This document shows positions 47,891 through 59,563 of a DNA stretch of 64,000 bases, in pieces (the stretch's first letter is position 1; each line of letters opens with the position of its first letter). Both the position numbers and the translations under genes were made by a program. The stretch covers positions 19,857,823 through 19,921,822 of the forward strand of contig JASXTE010000010.1 in the NCBI GenBank assembly GCA_030280995.1, read 5' to 3'. Below the pieces are notes generated by a model. It was not told the DNA's origin and did not search any database. It saw only the letters and a list, made by a program, of their open reading frames with translations. The DNA comes from Hemileia vastatrix (lineage: Eukaryota > Basidiomycota > Pucciniomycetes > Pucciniales > Zaghouaniaceae).

Positions 47891-48660
47891 AATTCTTTTG
47901 TTCTTTCTTTCTCTTTTCTGTTTCTGTTTCTTTATTTTATTTTATTTTATTTTCTATTTTCTTTCCTTTTCTAAAGAGTTTAAATATTATCATCCTCAAA
48001 ATATCTTTCAATTTTATAACTTAAAACATCATAATCATTTAAATCTTAAATTATTTTATCTATTCTCTTTCTATTTCTAATTTCTGTATTTTTCTTTGAA
48101 CTAATTTTGGAAAAAAAACTTTAAATAAAATAAAATAAAATAATAAAATAAAATTACAAACTAATTAAAACATAAATCAAAATAAAATTGTTTTCTTCTT
48201 TTCTAAAATTTAATTTCATATCACATTATCCTATTCTTTTATAAAAAAAAATTCTTTTGCTTTCTTTTTATTTCAACATTCAAATTATTTTATGTTTTCA
48301 TTTCTTTTCTGTTTTCCTCAAAATAAAACCATCAAAAACACTCAAAAAATCCACACAATGTTCCTCAACAATCAACCTCAAATTAAACTTCTTTTTTTTA
48401 AAAAAAAGAAAAAATAATCTAAATTTCCTTTGTTTTTTTCTCCTTAAATTCTCTTCCTTAAAAGATTCCTTTCCTTTTTTTTCTCTTGAAATTTTCTCTC
48501 TTAAAAACACAAACTTTTATTTTTCTTCTTCTTTTTATTCTCTTCTCTTTACATAATAAATCTAAAAAATAAAACAATATTCAAGAATAAAAAACTATAT
48601 ACAAAAAAAAATTATATATTTTTCCTTTTCTATTATAATTTCTTCTTTTTTTAAAGTATC
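47891..48660 (+). repeat. Polypyrimidine-rich low-complexity tract
   Basis: T/C-rich with TTTTA repeats; open frames here are Phe/Leu/Ser-rich and meaningless. Part of the 3' non-coding region of element C. Confidence 0.7.
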
Positions 48661-49772
48661 CTCTCTTCCAACTTTCTTCAAATCAATTCCTTCATCTTCT
48701 CCATGACTTGTCAAATTCCCTTTCAACTTGTCTCAATAAATTCATCACCATCTGCAAAAACAACCTCCCCAATGTCCAACAACTCTTTGGCTATATCATA
48801 CAATTTTTAATCTAAAATCTTCCTGACCATGTCTCATAAACCCTTGATGAATGACATTCAATGAGTGGGGTGTGATTACTTTGACCATTGTTGATCCAAG
48901 AATTTGACGGTCAATTAAGTATCCTTGGCACTCAACAGATTATTCTCAACTGGCCATTTGACCTTGGCCAAAATTTCAGGGACTGGCCCACTGGTTGATG
49001 CTACAGGAATCTCCTCCGTGTTCTCCACCCCCTAAAAAAACAACAACAACAACAAAATAAAAGAGATAATAAGTTACCATCAAAGTGATAAGAATTAAAT
49101 TGAAACACACCTACCCCAAATTCAAGATCTACTTCAAGGAACAAGGGCCTCTTCTTTATCATTGTCCTTGATAATTAGTCGACTTCTCTTTGATGTGGAA
49201 GCCTCCTCCTTTTCTTACTCTGCAGCACCTGTGATACCCTTGTCCACTTTGTCCTCTATAATCTTTTGCTTCCCCGAGTCTACATCCATAGCTCAGTCAG
49301 CTATCTCCAACCTCTCCTCCTGACTAAGCCCCTCCAACTCATCCACCATCAAATCACTAGTCATAGGCACGTCCCATTTTTTCTTTGAAAATGGCCTTCG
49401 AGTCAGCAATTGACCAAAATTTAGTGGAGGTAAACAGCTCAGTGTTATCCTTGAGGGCCAATGTGTTACAAGTCACTTGGTGCCATTGACAAAACTCAAA
49501 ATTCTTGCAAGGACCTCAAGACGCCGTACTTTCCACACAGAGTAGGTCCATGGCCACACAGGCCGTACAAGGAATCTTGAATTTCCTAGTGCGGAGCCCC
49601 CCATCAGCTTGAGGGTGAGGAGGTGTAGGGGTTGGGTCAGTATGTTCAGGTATTATAATTAAAATGAATAAAGAAAAAAAATTTAAAAATATAAAAGAGG
49701 GAGATGATAGTAAAAGGTGAATAATGAATTGTTCTCACGCTCAATAGAGCTTGTGTTTTATACCCAGGCATC
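48661..49772 (-). pseudogene. Antisense ORF relic with Cys-rich motif, 3' region of element C
   Basis: On the minus strand (about 49590-49000) a decayed frame reads RKFKIPCTACVAMDLLC, stop, GPCKNFEFCQWHQVTC, then SKAIFKEKMGRAYD and, in another frame, DELEGLSQEERLEIAD and AMDVDSGKQKIIED. The CX2CX6C spacing followed by a second Cys cluster resembles a Zn2Cys6-type or similar metal cluster. It lies opposite to pol between the chromodomain and the 3' LTR. Function unknown. Confidence 0.45.
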
Positions 49773-50564
49773 TGTAATGCGCCAAGTGACACTTAAAGTA
49801 AAAGCACCTCAATTACCCCATTATTCAAACTCTAACTCCACTAGTGATGCACAAAAAGCAACCATGGGAAGATTAAATTCTATTTTGTTTTTGAATTAGC
49901 TACGCTATTCAAACTATAAAGTATCTTAAATTTAAATACACTTATACTTTTCAAACATAAGCAATCTAGGCACACTATAGCACTAAAGCTGAGGCAATAT
50001 TAAAAAGGGATAATTGTGGGTATGAGGGTAATTAGGAGGTCTGGGAAGTAGGAACAGGAAAGGAGGATTATAAGGTAAGATTAATTAGTAATTGGGAACT
50101 ACAGTGTTTTAAATGGGTCTGTGAGTAATATGGTGGCTGGTTGATTAATGTTTCAGTTTGAGGAAGAATAGGATATTTAAAGGGTGTTACTTCATTTGAC
50201 AATTCCTTAGAATTAAATTATAAAAAATATTTGTAATAGTAGTCAAACTTATATTAGGCTATTAGTATATTTGTCCTTTTCTTTTTTTGATAATCAAATT
50301 CATTTAAAATTCTAAAATTCTTAAATCTTCCTTTTGATTATTAAGTTACAACCCTTCATGATATTACCACAATAGCTGGTGTCCTTATTATCTACATTAA
50401 TTATTACTTGAAAATTAGCTGGAACTAGTTTTATTAATTAGATCTATCTTTGAACCACTTCCTTGAAAGTAATCCTCTGTGCTTCAAAGTTGTAATTCCA
50501 TTCTTACTTTAATTTCACTTACTTTGGATCATCCTCAACCCTGTGTGTAGGTTGCCTAGTGACA
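49773..50564 (+). repeat. 3' LTR of element C
   Basis: 792 bp, TGTAATGC to AGTGACA, followed by TSD GGTGA. Visibly diverged from the 5' LTR. Confidence 0.85.
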
Positions 50565-50569
50565 GGTGA

Positions 50570-50740
50570 TCAGAGAGATGAGATAATGAACTGGCTGGGT
50601 TTTCTTGAACCTTGTAAGAAGCTTGAGTGTTTTCTCATTTGCAAAAACCAGATCAATTACTTTTAGGATGTGATCAAGTACAGAGACATGAACTAGCTTG
50701 AATGGTCAGTTGTCTAGAAGATTTTGATGGTCCTATACAA
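50570..50740 (-). pseudogene. LINE relic, endonuclease-linker part
   Basis: Minus-strand reading VIDLVFANEKTLKLL fits the end of an APE-type endonuclease domain (IDLVFA motif). Together with 24715-26738 it restores one LINE split by element C. Confidence 0.55.
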
Positions 50741-50744
50741 ATAC

Positions 50745-52146
50745 TGTAGTAAAAATCCGATAAGTAGTAAATTATAACTCAATATAAGTGTATTAGTAAT
50801 TTAAATCTAACTAATTATATATGGCTTACAATCTTATAGTTGGTAGAAAAAAGATTTAATAATTAATATACTATTCAAAGATTTTAAAAGTGCTATTGAT
50901 ATGTATTGTAATAGTATTGTTCATATATTTGATTGCAATGATAAAGAATGTATAAAACAAGACCAAAAACCCCCTCCTTTTATACTCAACAACTTCACCA
51001 ATGAACCATTTGATTTGCCAGCTATATACATGATTAATGAAGACTCATTCCAACTAATAGAGATGTCCAAAAATATAAAGAGTGACCAATAACATAATTA
51101 AAATGATATCACCTGCCAAAATCCTTCAGTAATAGGGATAATCCATCAAAAATAAAGAATAAGATAAAAAGAGAGTATATGCGTGTAATACATTAAAATA
51201 AAAGACTAAAAGGGAAAAATAAGACTAATTATTAGTTCATATTAAAGGGGATTAACATTAGAAATTTTCGGGCTAATCATGACATTATACTATGTGAAAT
51301 CTCCATTTAAAAATAACCAAAATTGACTGAGAAACCACTTAAAAACCCAAAAAAGCGCATGAGATGTGGGGTAACTAGATACAGTCCTTAGCAGGTACTT
51401 GCATAGGTAAATCCTTGATTAATTTTAGAAAACTTAAGCATGGTAGTGAATTAAAGCACCAAGCTTGAGGTTATAAATGAAATTGGTGCATATAATAAGG
51501 GTCAATGCATTTATAATTAAATTAGGACACTAAATAAGCACCTGTTGCCTAATTTAGCCTGTTTCCCCACAGTGGGCATATAATTTGGGGTAATTATAGT
51601 GTGAAAAAGCTAACTTTGCTAAAAATGAAGCTATTCACATGGGAAAAATGCAGACAGTATGTGGCCAGTACACAGAAGCCATTTATGGCATAAAAGAACC
51701 AAAATTGAAAAGTGTTATTTTTATGCATTTAAGTAGCCAAAACAATATTTCTAATTAAGAAAAATTGATCTGTTAAAGCACATTTTCAATATCATTGAAT
51801 TTATAGTGCATAACTCAACTTTTAAGTGATTTAAAGCGCATTTAATGATTTTTTACATAAAATAATGAAAAAAAGCTTTAAGTCTTCTTAAAAAATGTAG
51901 ATTCATAGTTAAGGCTCTTAAGACTACCCTATAATATTCCAACTTAATATTAAGTATCTAAGACTTATAAAAGGTGGGTAAATGCGTGTATATAAGGTGT
52001 TATAATGGCATATATTGTATTTTATCATAATTTTTACTTATGTATACAACTTGTGTACTTAAATTTATTTTTCCCATGTATAGTCCATGTGCTTAAAGTA
52101 ACTTATAAGTACATTTTACTCAGCCCTGGGGATAACCAGACTGACA
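50745..52146 (-). repeat. LTR of element F (related to A/B family)
   Basis: On the minus strand it begins TGTCAGTCTGGTTATCC after a purine tract (GGGTGGTAGAG) and ends about 50745; 1402 bp. The start, GGCTGAGTA block and purine tract match A and B, but the body is diverged and longer. A solo LTR of similar type lies at 61250. Confidence 0.6.
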
Positions 52147-52269
52147 CTCTACCACCCAAAAAAACAATAAAAAATGATAAGTTATACACTTTTTTTTATT
52201 TTTATTTTTCACGTATTCAGAAAATTCTGTAGCATTAAATTTTACTTCTTTAAAGAAATAAAATATGAT
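52147..52269 (-). other. Element F fragment adjoining its LTR
   Basis: Short stretch with the purine tract and a short minus-strand reading EVKFNATEFSEYVKNKNKKK; no domain recognised. Cut by Harbinger copy 2. Confidence 0.35.
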
Positions 52270-52641
52270 AGGGGGTGTCAGTTGTGGCAAATCGGTACTC
52301 AACTTAAGTGCAGATTTCAAACCAAATCAGCACTTACAAATCAGCACTTAAATTTTGCAAAAAAGTCACTTATTTCAAAAATGGGTGTCAGTTCTGACCT
52401 CAAATAAGCACCCTTTTTATGATTTTTTTTTTCAAAACCACATGTTGGCCACATCATCCCTTTCTTTCCCATACCATCCCTATCACATGTGATACACTGA
52501 ACTTCCTTGCTACCTACCCATCAATCCTTGGCACACACCCCTTCCTGACATTTTCAACATTTTGACCAGGCATGTTTGCATTCTTTTTTACATATTTCTT
52601 TTACCTCTTAATCTTTTTTCCTGTTATGTGCCAGTTTCATA

Positions 52642-53955
52642 ATGCCTCCCAGACATTCCAAATCTCAAAAGGTAACTCAAAAATCTGCTTTGTCACAAAA
52701 GTCTCCCCATAAAGCAAGCCCTACACCTGAAAAATCAAAGTCAGTTTCAGGTCAGCTTAAAAAGGATAATTATTTCATCATAATCAACTTCCTTAAAATA
52801 AAATCAAATTTTGAAGCATGTTTTGGATGTGAAAAGTCCACTCGTATTGGACTTCCACCTTCTTCAAAGGCTAATGGCTACTTATTGATGGCCAATGAAG
52901 TACGGAGGAAAACAAGGGGAGAATCAATATCAATCCTAAACAAATGAAGGAGGGATTTAAGAGTTACCAATCAAAATATAAAAAGGCTCATCATGCTGCA
53001 AATGAAAAAGGCTTTGGTATTGACTATGATTATTTGGAGATTGGAATTACTACTGTTTCCGAAAAGCTCAATGTAATGTGTCCTTTCTATGAGGAAATGG
53101 ATAATCTTTTTGGCTCCCGAGTTGATGTAAACCCTTGGTTTCTACATGATACTACTAAGGATATACCCTCTTGATCCAAACCTTCCTATAAGCCTCCCAA
53201 CACACATTTACTTGAAGGATATCAATCCCCTCCACCTTCTAACCATAGTTCAGCTGAAGATGATCCCGACTATCAAGAAGAACAATTATATTGCAGCAGA
53301 TCTGAATCCTCAGAGGCCCAAAATTTAAATGTATGTTTACTTTTTGTTTTTTCTTCAATTATTCTCTGAATTTCACTTTCATTCTAGTATCCTCCTACTC
53401 AAACTCAATCTCCATTATATTATCTTGATTCTGGAAATGTGAATCCCACTTTAGAAGCTGCTTTAGATGAACTTCCTGAAGCCTCTTGCTCAAGCTCCAA
53501 ACTAAAGCATTGAGCCTCAACTTCAATGAACTTGAACCATCTATTAAAACGTGGTAATAATTCAACAAGCTCATTTGGATCCCTTGAGGATTATTTTGAA
53601 AAAAAAGATATAAGTAAGATTCGTTTACTATATATCTTAATCATTAACTCATTTATTTATATATTTCAATTTAATTTTCTCAACAAAATCAACTATTGCA
53701 AAAAATGCCCTTGACTTTGAGAAGATGAAGTTTGATAATATGCTAAGGAAAGATCAGCAAGCCTTATATTTGGAAGAAAAAAAATTTGAGGCAGAGCAGA
53801 TGGAAAGAGTAAATGACTGTCAATTTCAAAGAGAAATGGCTACTTGTGAATTGGAAAAACAAGAGAGTTTAAAAAAAAAGATTTCATTATGGAATGTGTA
53901 AAAAATGGCCAATCTTATGAAGACATTAACAAATTACTTGACCTTTTCAATTGAT
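52642..53955 (+). pseudogene. Harbinger second ORF, Myb/trihelix-like DNA-binding protein
   Basis: Starts MPPRHSKSQKVTQKS (Lys/Ser-rich), then a helical domain with CEKSTRIGLPPSSKANG, LLMANEVRRKTRG and, after a 1-nt frame slip near 52925, MKEGFKSYQSKYKKAH and EKLNVMCPFYEEMDNLFGSR, a pattern I know from the accessory protein of rust Harbinger elements. Downstream pieces (53390-53955) include a GT..AG intron near 53614 and a Glu/Gln-rich coiled coil (EKMKFDNMLRKDQQALYLEE). The second protein normally assists transposase nuclear import and TIR binding. Stops near 53172 and 53511 suggest decay or unmodelled introns. Confidence 0.6.
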
Positions 53956-54242
53956 AAATTGTTTTTCTAGTTAATTTAATTATGTTTGATTTCTTTTTGG
54001 TAATATTTTCTTATATTCTGACTTATAAAAGGTCTTGAATATAGTACGTTATTTTTGACAGATTTTTGAAAATATCATACAATTTTTCTATCTTTACATT
54101 CAAGTCAATAAGTTTGCTTATACTTTTATTTTGACAAAAATTCTAAAATTTAATAAAAAATTTCTATCTTTACTTTCAAGTCAATAAGTTTGCTTATCTA
54201 AATACTTCTAAGTCAATAAAATTCAATATCTCTTTTGAAAAT

Positions 54243-54480
54243 TTGGCAATACCTCCCCTTGAATTTTATTGAAACATGGGGTGGGTACCACCAAATTTTT
54301 CTAAGCCATCAATTTCACATGTCAGATTTAAAAAATTGGCAATACCCTCCCATGCATTTTATTGAAACAAGGGGTGGGTACCACCAAATTTTTCTAAGTC
54401 ATCAATTTCACATGTCAGATTTAAAAAATTGGCAATACCCTCCCCTGAATTTTATTGAAGTAAAGGGTGAAAGTCATCAA
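54243..54480. repeat. 93-bp tandem repeat at edge of Tet module (copy 2)
   Basis: Units begin TTGGCAATAC at 54243, 54336 and 54429. The same unit as at 16708. Confidence 0.85.
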
Positions 54481-55100
54481 AATTTAATATAATTACATAA
54501 ATTAATTAATATATAAATGAGATATGTCAAATTTACTACTTTTAAAGTAATGATAATTTCTCATGCCAAAATGCAGATCAAGTCTAGAAACTAGTTTTGG
54601 GACTTTCCACAGGTATAGGCTAGAGGAACCCCATGAAACAAATTAATGTTATCATGATTAACCTTTATACAACACATGGTTGTTGGCCCATAACTTTAAT
54701 TTCATAAATTGAAATATCATATTTATTTATTAAAAATTTATGTAAGAATATTAAATATTTGGTGACTCTACTAATCCCCATACTTTTTAGATCTACCTAA
54801 AGAATTTTTAAACTTATTATCTTTTTCTTCTTTTTTTAACTTGTTTATTTGTTGGATTAACTTTTGACTGATCTGGAAAGAGCAACCGAAATGCGTGAAG
54901 TCTTGACAAGATTCCAAACCTGGAGGAGCCTTTGTGGTTTGGTGATTATTGTAAGAAGAATTCTAAACTGTTTTGATGATTTTATTTCTTAATCCAAAAT
55001 CAATTATACATCTACGATCCAGGAAATATAATCCATGTCCCTTAATTTTTACAGGTGACGGAATAGGTTGTCCAGTGATAGGATTAATATATGTGAAAAT
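54480..55100 (-). pseudogene. Tet-like oxygenase relic, cargo of Harbinger copy 2
   Basis: Minus-strand reading NPITGQPIPSPVKIKGHG, FLDRRCIIDFGLRNKI and NHQTTKAPPGLESC matches the relic of copy 1 block by block, including the long conserved nucleotide stretch TGGGACTTTCCACAGGTATA near 54598. The N-terminal half, with the first iron ligands, is missing: homology ends near 55100 at the hairpin array. Confidence 0.65.
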
Positions 55101-55146
55101 TCAGGTACACCTCTACAAATTTCATAAACATTTAGAATTGAAGCAG

Positions 55147-55690
55147 AAATACACATGTTTACTCTGATCTTTGCTTTTAGATCAAGGTACACCTTTTCAA
55201 TTTTTAAGAACAATGTGTTGAAAGAAAACAATATAGTGGTAAATCCACTCATGTGTACCCTGATCTTTGTGTGAAGATCAGGGTACACTTCTGAAAATCT
55301 CTGATACAACTTTTATCAAGGCCAATATACAATTGTGGACTCTGATTTTCTGCCAAAGATGAAGGTCCACCTCTTCAAATATCACTGAACACATGGTTGC
55401 AGGCAAAAATACCATTGTGTACCCTGATCTTTGGCCGAAGATCAGGGTACACATCTTAAAATTTCAATTTTTATCAAGGCCAATATACAATGGTGTACTC
55501 TGATGTTTGGCCAAGGATGAAGGTCCACCTCTTCAAATATCACTGAACACATTGTTGCAGGCAAAAACACAATGGTGTACCCTGATCTTTGGCCGAAGAT
55601 CAGGGTACACATCTTCAAATTTCAAGAAATATTTGAATAGGAGAAAAAACATATGTACCCTGATCTAATCATATGTAAAAGGTTTTGTTA
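55147..55690. repeat. Hairpin array with constant stem
   Basis: Three perfect 15-bp hairpins with stem GTGTACCCTGATCTT at 55253-55288, 55417-55452 and 55575-55610, loops of six. Three degenerate ones lie at about 55159-55195, 55335-55372 and 55493-55530, plus a partial one at 55654-55680. Part of the array is a 158-bp tandem duplication (starts 55313 and 55471). It replaces the N-terminal half of the Tet-like relic. Confidence 0.85.
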
Positions 55691-56167
55691 ACAATGTATA
55701 TTGATGTATTGATACTGAAGGAGAGGGGATGTATCCATTCTAAGGAGAGGGTAAAGGTGGGAAAAAGCCCAGGCCAAGGGGGGATAAAGAATAGGATGAA
55801 TGAGAGAAAAGAGGGAGAGAGAGAGAGAGAGAGATAAAAAAAGGTTAATTTTACCTATAAATTTAAAAAAAACCACTTACAAAAAAAAAAAGAAAAAGAA
55901 AAACCAAAAAAACCAAAAAAAAACAAATTAGCAAAAAATTAAGTAACAAAGATAAAATGACTTACCTGAAGAGATGAGTTGAGAAAAAAGAAATATAAGT
56001 GAAATTGTTTGAGTGATGTAGGAAGAGAGGAGAAAACGGATATGAGTGAAGAAAAAAAAGAGAGTGACTGAAAAAATATCTGTTTGCTGAAAATATGCAA
56101 AAAAATTTACCATTCTCAGTGAATAACACATGCAAATTGATCATTTGAAGAGAATGAAAAATAAAAA
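55691..56167 (-). other. Leader-like block of the Tet module, with GA repeat
   Basis: Homologous and collinear with 18500-18870 of copy 1, including a minus-strand CTCTTCAG|GTAAGT donor near 55967. Contains a GA microsatellite (about 55813-55834). No coding exon identified. Confidence 0.5.
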
Positions 56168-57432
56168 TTAAAATTGCGTTGAAAAATGTTGGAGTGTTAT
56201 TGGAAGAATTTTTGCCCTTATACTAGTTGATTGAGAAATAAAAGTGTTGGATATAGTCGGAGGTGAATCCACTTTTTCATCTTCATACAGCTCTAACAAT
56301 TGATCTTTGAGGTCGGCAAGTAGGTTATGAAGTATAGTGCAACACAGAATCCAGTTGATCACCGCCTCCATTTCAGATTTATTTCTAAGAGGACTTCTTA
56401 ATTCCCTTAAACTAGAAAAACGGCCTTTCAAGATTCCAATAGAATGTTCAATATGGACTCTTGACTTTGCCAAATGATTGTTGAACTTGGCATTTTGACT
56501 GTCTTCTGAAGCTGCTCCCCAAAAAGCAGGAAGTACATACTTTCCATTCACATAAGAAGAATCTGCAAGAAGATACTTATCTTCATCAAAGAATTTTTCA
56601 GGTTAATTTGAAATTTGCATTCTTTGGAAGATGTAGGAGTCATGACATGAGCCAGGATAGCCAGCAAAGAATGATATAAATTTTTTGTTTACGTCACATA
56701 TAAGCTGAATGGAAATTGAATATCTATAAAGAAGATATATTTGTTTGTGTTAGTTTCAAAGAGAATGAAAGGAGTTAAAAATAATCTACCTCTTTTTATG
56801 GTCAAAATAATTGTTTCCACCTTGAGAAGGTTTCTGGCTCAAAGTAATAGTAGTACCATCAACAAAACCAATACATCCTGGGAAGCCCTCTGCTTGCATA
56901 ACCTGAGATGATTCAAGTCGCTCTTCTTTTGTTGGCCAGGTGAGAAGTTGAGATTCCAAGGAGTTGTGGCAGTGATACATCGTTTGGTATAAGTGTTAAC
57001 TGAACCATACCCTAAATCAAAGACATTTTCTAAACGTTTCAAAGCGGCTCCATTACCATTTGAACCTAAAAGACATAGTGCGATGGCCAATTGAATTGAA
57101 GGATGTCTTTGTTCTTTTTGAGAATTATTGTGAAATATGGGATGATCCTGAATAAGCTCAAGCAATTTAAGGAAACATTCCTGAGAAGTCCTGAACAGCT
57201 GTCTAAAACTGGGTTTAGATAGGTTAAGATGTGTTTGGATGGTGTACTTGGGGGTATGAAGTACTTGAGGCTTTCTGGGAAGAAGGTAACATTTCATGGC
57301 CATTTTTGATAAAAAGACAAAATCTTCTTGTTGATCAGAATCAGAATCGGAATCAGAGTCCAAGAGCAGTTCAAGAGCCAAGAAAGTCATTGCTTTATGT
57401 AATTTATCACAATTTGAAAGTGAGGAAGGCAT
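56168..57432 (-). pseudogene. Harbinger transposase (HARBI1-like), nearly intact
   Basis: Exons 57432-56790 and 56723-56168, joined by a 66-nt GTAGAT..ATAG intron that keeps frame (KR|YSISIQ). Start MPSSLSNCDKLHK. Contains an acidic N-terminus (SDSDSDSDQQED), a helix-rich region, and the DDE nuclease: GFVDGT (first Asp), SCHDSYIF (second Asp) and HIEHSIGILKGRF (Glu). It would cut and paste DNA between the GGGGGTGTC termini. Lesions: one frameshift near 56975 and one stop (TAA) in QISN-PEKFF near 56603. About 400 residues as expected for the family. Confidence 0.85.
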
Positions 57433-57719
57433 AACTCTTATATGATATGATATGAAGATGTAAATGATGTACGATGTTTTGAGTTATGAAGTGTAATGCT
57501 GCGGAGTGCTGCATATGAATGGGATGATGCTGAAAAATCAGTGAAATGGGACTTGATGGTGAAATCAGCACTTTTGGTTGAGAAAGTGCGGATTTGAGTG
57601 AAATAAGTGACTTTTTTCACTTTTGAAATCCACCAGTATTGGGGCAAGTGTGTTTTGGAATTCCGCACTTATATAAGTGCGTATTTTTAAGTGCGGATTT
57701 TCCAGAACTGACACCCCCT

Positions 57720-58464
57720 ATTATATTGGTTTCCACTTTTAAATGGAGTTAATATTTCACATGTACTCGTACCACAGATTGTGAAAGTGATTTATATAAG
57801 TATTACATATTTAAATAGGAAAAATCGCATATTAATTTCTATAATGACCTTTCCATTTATACACTTTAAGGACTATTTTTTTATTTAAATATAAATAATT
57901 CTTTTAATTGAGTAAATGAAGATTTTATTTTCAATAGCCTGTAGGTCTTATATTTTAAGTAAAATATAAAAAATTATAAAAGATTTAGTTTTGAAAGACT
58001 TAATAGATTTGGGGTGAGAAGTGACTATATTCATTTTAAAATTTGAAAATAGGAATGGCATTAGTTATTTCAATCCCTATAGTTATTAATATTTGTGAAC
58101 AAAAATTTTTCTTAATTTATCTATTGTTGCAATTATGAAGTAAAAGATATCATTATTGTAAATCAAATTTACTTTCATAATTTATGGTTTATCTTTTGGA
58201 TGCAAAGTAATGCTTAGGTATGTTAAGGAATAATTTTCATCCTCTAAATTGATAATCATATTGGATATTCAAAAACTTATTTTGGATCAATATCTGCTCA
58301 ATGTGTGCTCAATGAAGGATAAAATCATGGCAATAGTTGATCAAATTATGCATAACTTGAGATCAATTAATGTTCATTTTTGGACCAATCTGAGAATAAA
58401 TGTAAATCTAACTCTAATTTACTTGAGTTTATAAATTATTAATAAACCTAGCATAATGAAGGGA
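57720..58464. other. AT-rich gap, no gene seen
   Basis: Non-coding. 58240-58440 resembles parts of the desert around 13024-13200 (TATTGGATAT followed by several GATCAA), so it is probably a decayed repeat. Confidence 0.45.
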
Positions 58465-59563
58465 CACTCTAAATTTCAGGAGATTTTATTGCTGGAAGTT
58501 CACCCCTGGATTTCCCATTGTGTGTGTTAATGTTAGAATTTTCAACAAGAACTTTTCTTTTTTGGAAGCTCTTTTGAGATGATTGACTAGGAAGGATGCT
58601 GATTGGGATTGGGAGGATGAACGTGAAGAGGCTTTTTTCAAGTTGAAGAAGGTGGTTGGAGAAGATATTTTTCTCCATAAATTATATTATGGTAAAGGAG
58701 CAGGTAGGATTTATTTGGATGTAGACTCAAGTCAAATTTTTTCTGGGGAGGTCTTGTCTCAGATAGATAAAGCTGGCTACATCAGACAAGTCAGGTTTGA
58801 ATCTGTGGTTTTTACCAAGGTGGAGTCAAGATATTGTCAACCAAAATTAGAGCTCTGAAGAGTGGAAAAACTTCTGAATAAATTTCAGAATGTTTTATGG
58901 GGTCAACACTTTAAACTTCAAGTGAATGCCAAATCTGTAATTCAAATAATTATTTCCCCAAGTTTACCAAATTCACCTATGACCAGATGGGTATCTTTTA
59001 TTCAACATTATTAATTTGATTTAGTTCATAAGCCTGGATAAATGATCACTATTCCAGAATCATTATCAATAATAGCTCCTACTGAAGATGATTATGACTC
59101 AGAAGAATTCAATGAAGATATACCTGTCATCACGGCCAGCACAAAAGGTGCTGAAGACCTTCCTTACCTCCCCCATGAGGCTAAACTGGCTGGCTCAATA
59201 TGTATAAAGAATGAAAATAACAACCTCTCCCATGAGGATAAACTGGCTAGTTTTATAAATGTGGAGAATTATGTGCTTTAGGAGTTTCATTTTGGTGTAT
59301 AAAAATTATATAAAAAAGAGGTTTGAGCAGATTTGGTGTATTATGATGAGGATGGTGAAATTGTTTGGGATAGTAGTAAATTGGGGAATGATGTATATGT
59401 GGGATTATTAGATAATTTGGTTAAAGAGAGTTTGAGAGAATTTAAAATTTCTGTTAAGAGAAGGATGTATGATGAAGAATTGACTGATTCTGAAAGGGGT
59501 GTTAAAGAGATAGAAGAAAATTTAAGTAAAGTAAGGTTTGAAGGTTTAGAGGTAAGAAATTAA
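58465..59563 (+). pseudogene. RNase H region and linker of gypsy relic E
   Basis: Reads LTRKDADWDWEDEREEAF, GAGRIYLDVDSSQ (RNase H entry), SRYCQPKLEL, NVLWGQHFKLQVNAKS and PMTRWVSFIQHY, a series I recognise from a second rust gypsy lineage, distinct from A/B and C. It is followed by an acidic linker (59042-59280, 59333-59563) typical between RNase H and integrase. Stops at 58856, 59012 and 59039. RT is almost gone. Confidence 0.75.

Larger units (their letters stand above)
26739..50564 (+). mobile_element. Ty3/gypsy chromovirus element C, split by element D
   Basis: Flanked by the perfect 5-bp duplication GGTGA (26734-26738 and 50565-50569) inside a LINE. It has LTRs at both ends, gag, protease, RT, RNase H, integrase and chromodomain on the plus strand, plus an antisense relic. 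Element D (29710-45220) interrupts its RT. The LTRs have diverged visibly and numerous stops are present, so it is an old copy. Confidence 0.9.
52270..57719 (-). mobile_element. PIF/Harbinger-type DNA transposon, copy 2
   Basis: 5450 bp between AGGGGGTGTCAGTTGTGG and the inverted CCAGAACTGACACCCCCT. It encodes a three-exon-like second protein (+), a HARBI1-type transposase (-), a Tet-like relic (-) and a hairpin array. Host duplication is not clear: flanks read GAT and ATT. Subterminal copies of TCAGTTCTGACCTCAAAT occur at 52388. Confidence 0.85.

Noticed and set aside
47898..48556. ORFs of 60-99 codons
   Set aside because: Polypyrimidine tract read as Phe/Leu/Ser; no protein character.
50901..51092. 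63-codon ORF inside the F LTR
   Set aside because: Protein-like at first sight, but short, not found in related LTRs of A or B, and inside an LTR.
52120..52320. Minus-strand ORF as pol C-terminus of element F
   Set aside because: It spans the Harbinger boundary and has no chromodomain or integrase residues.
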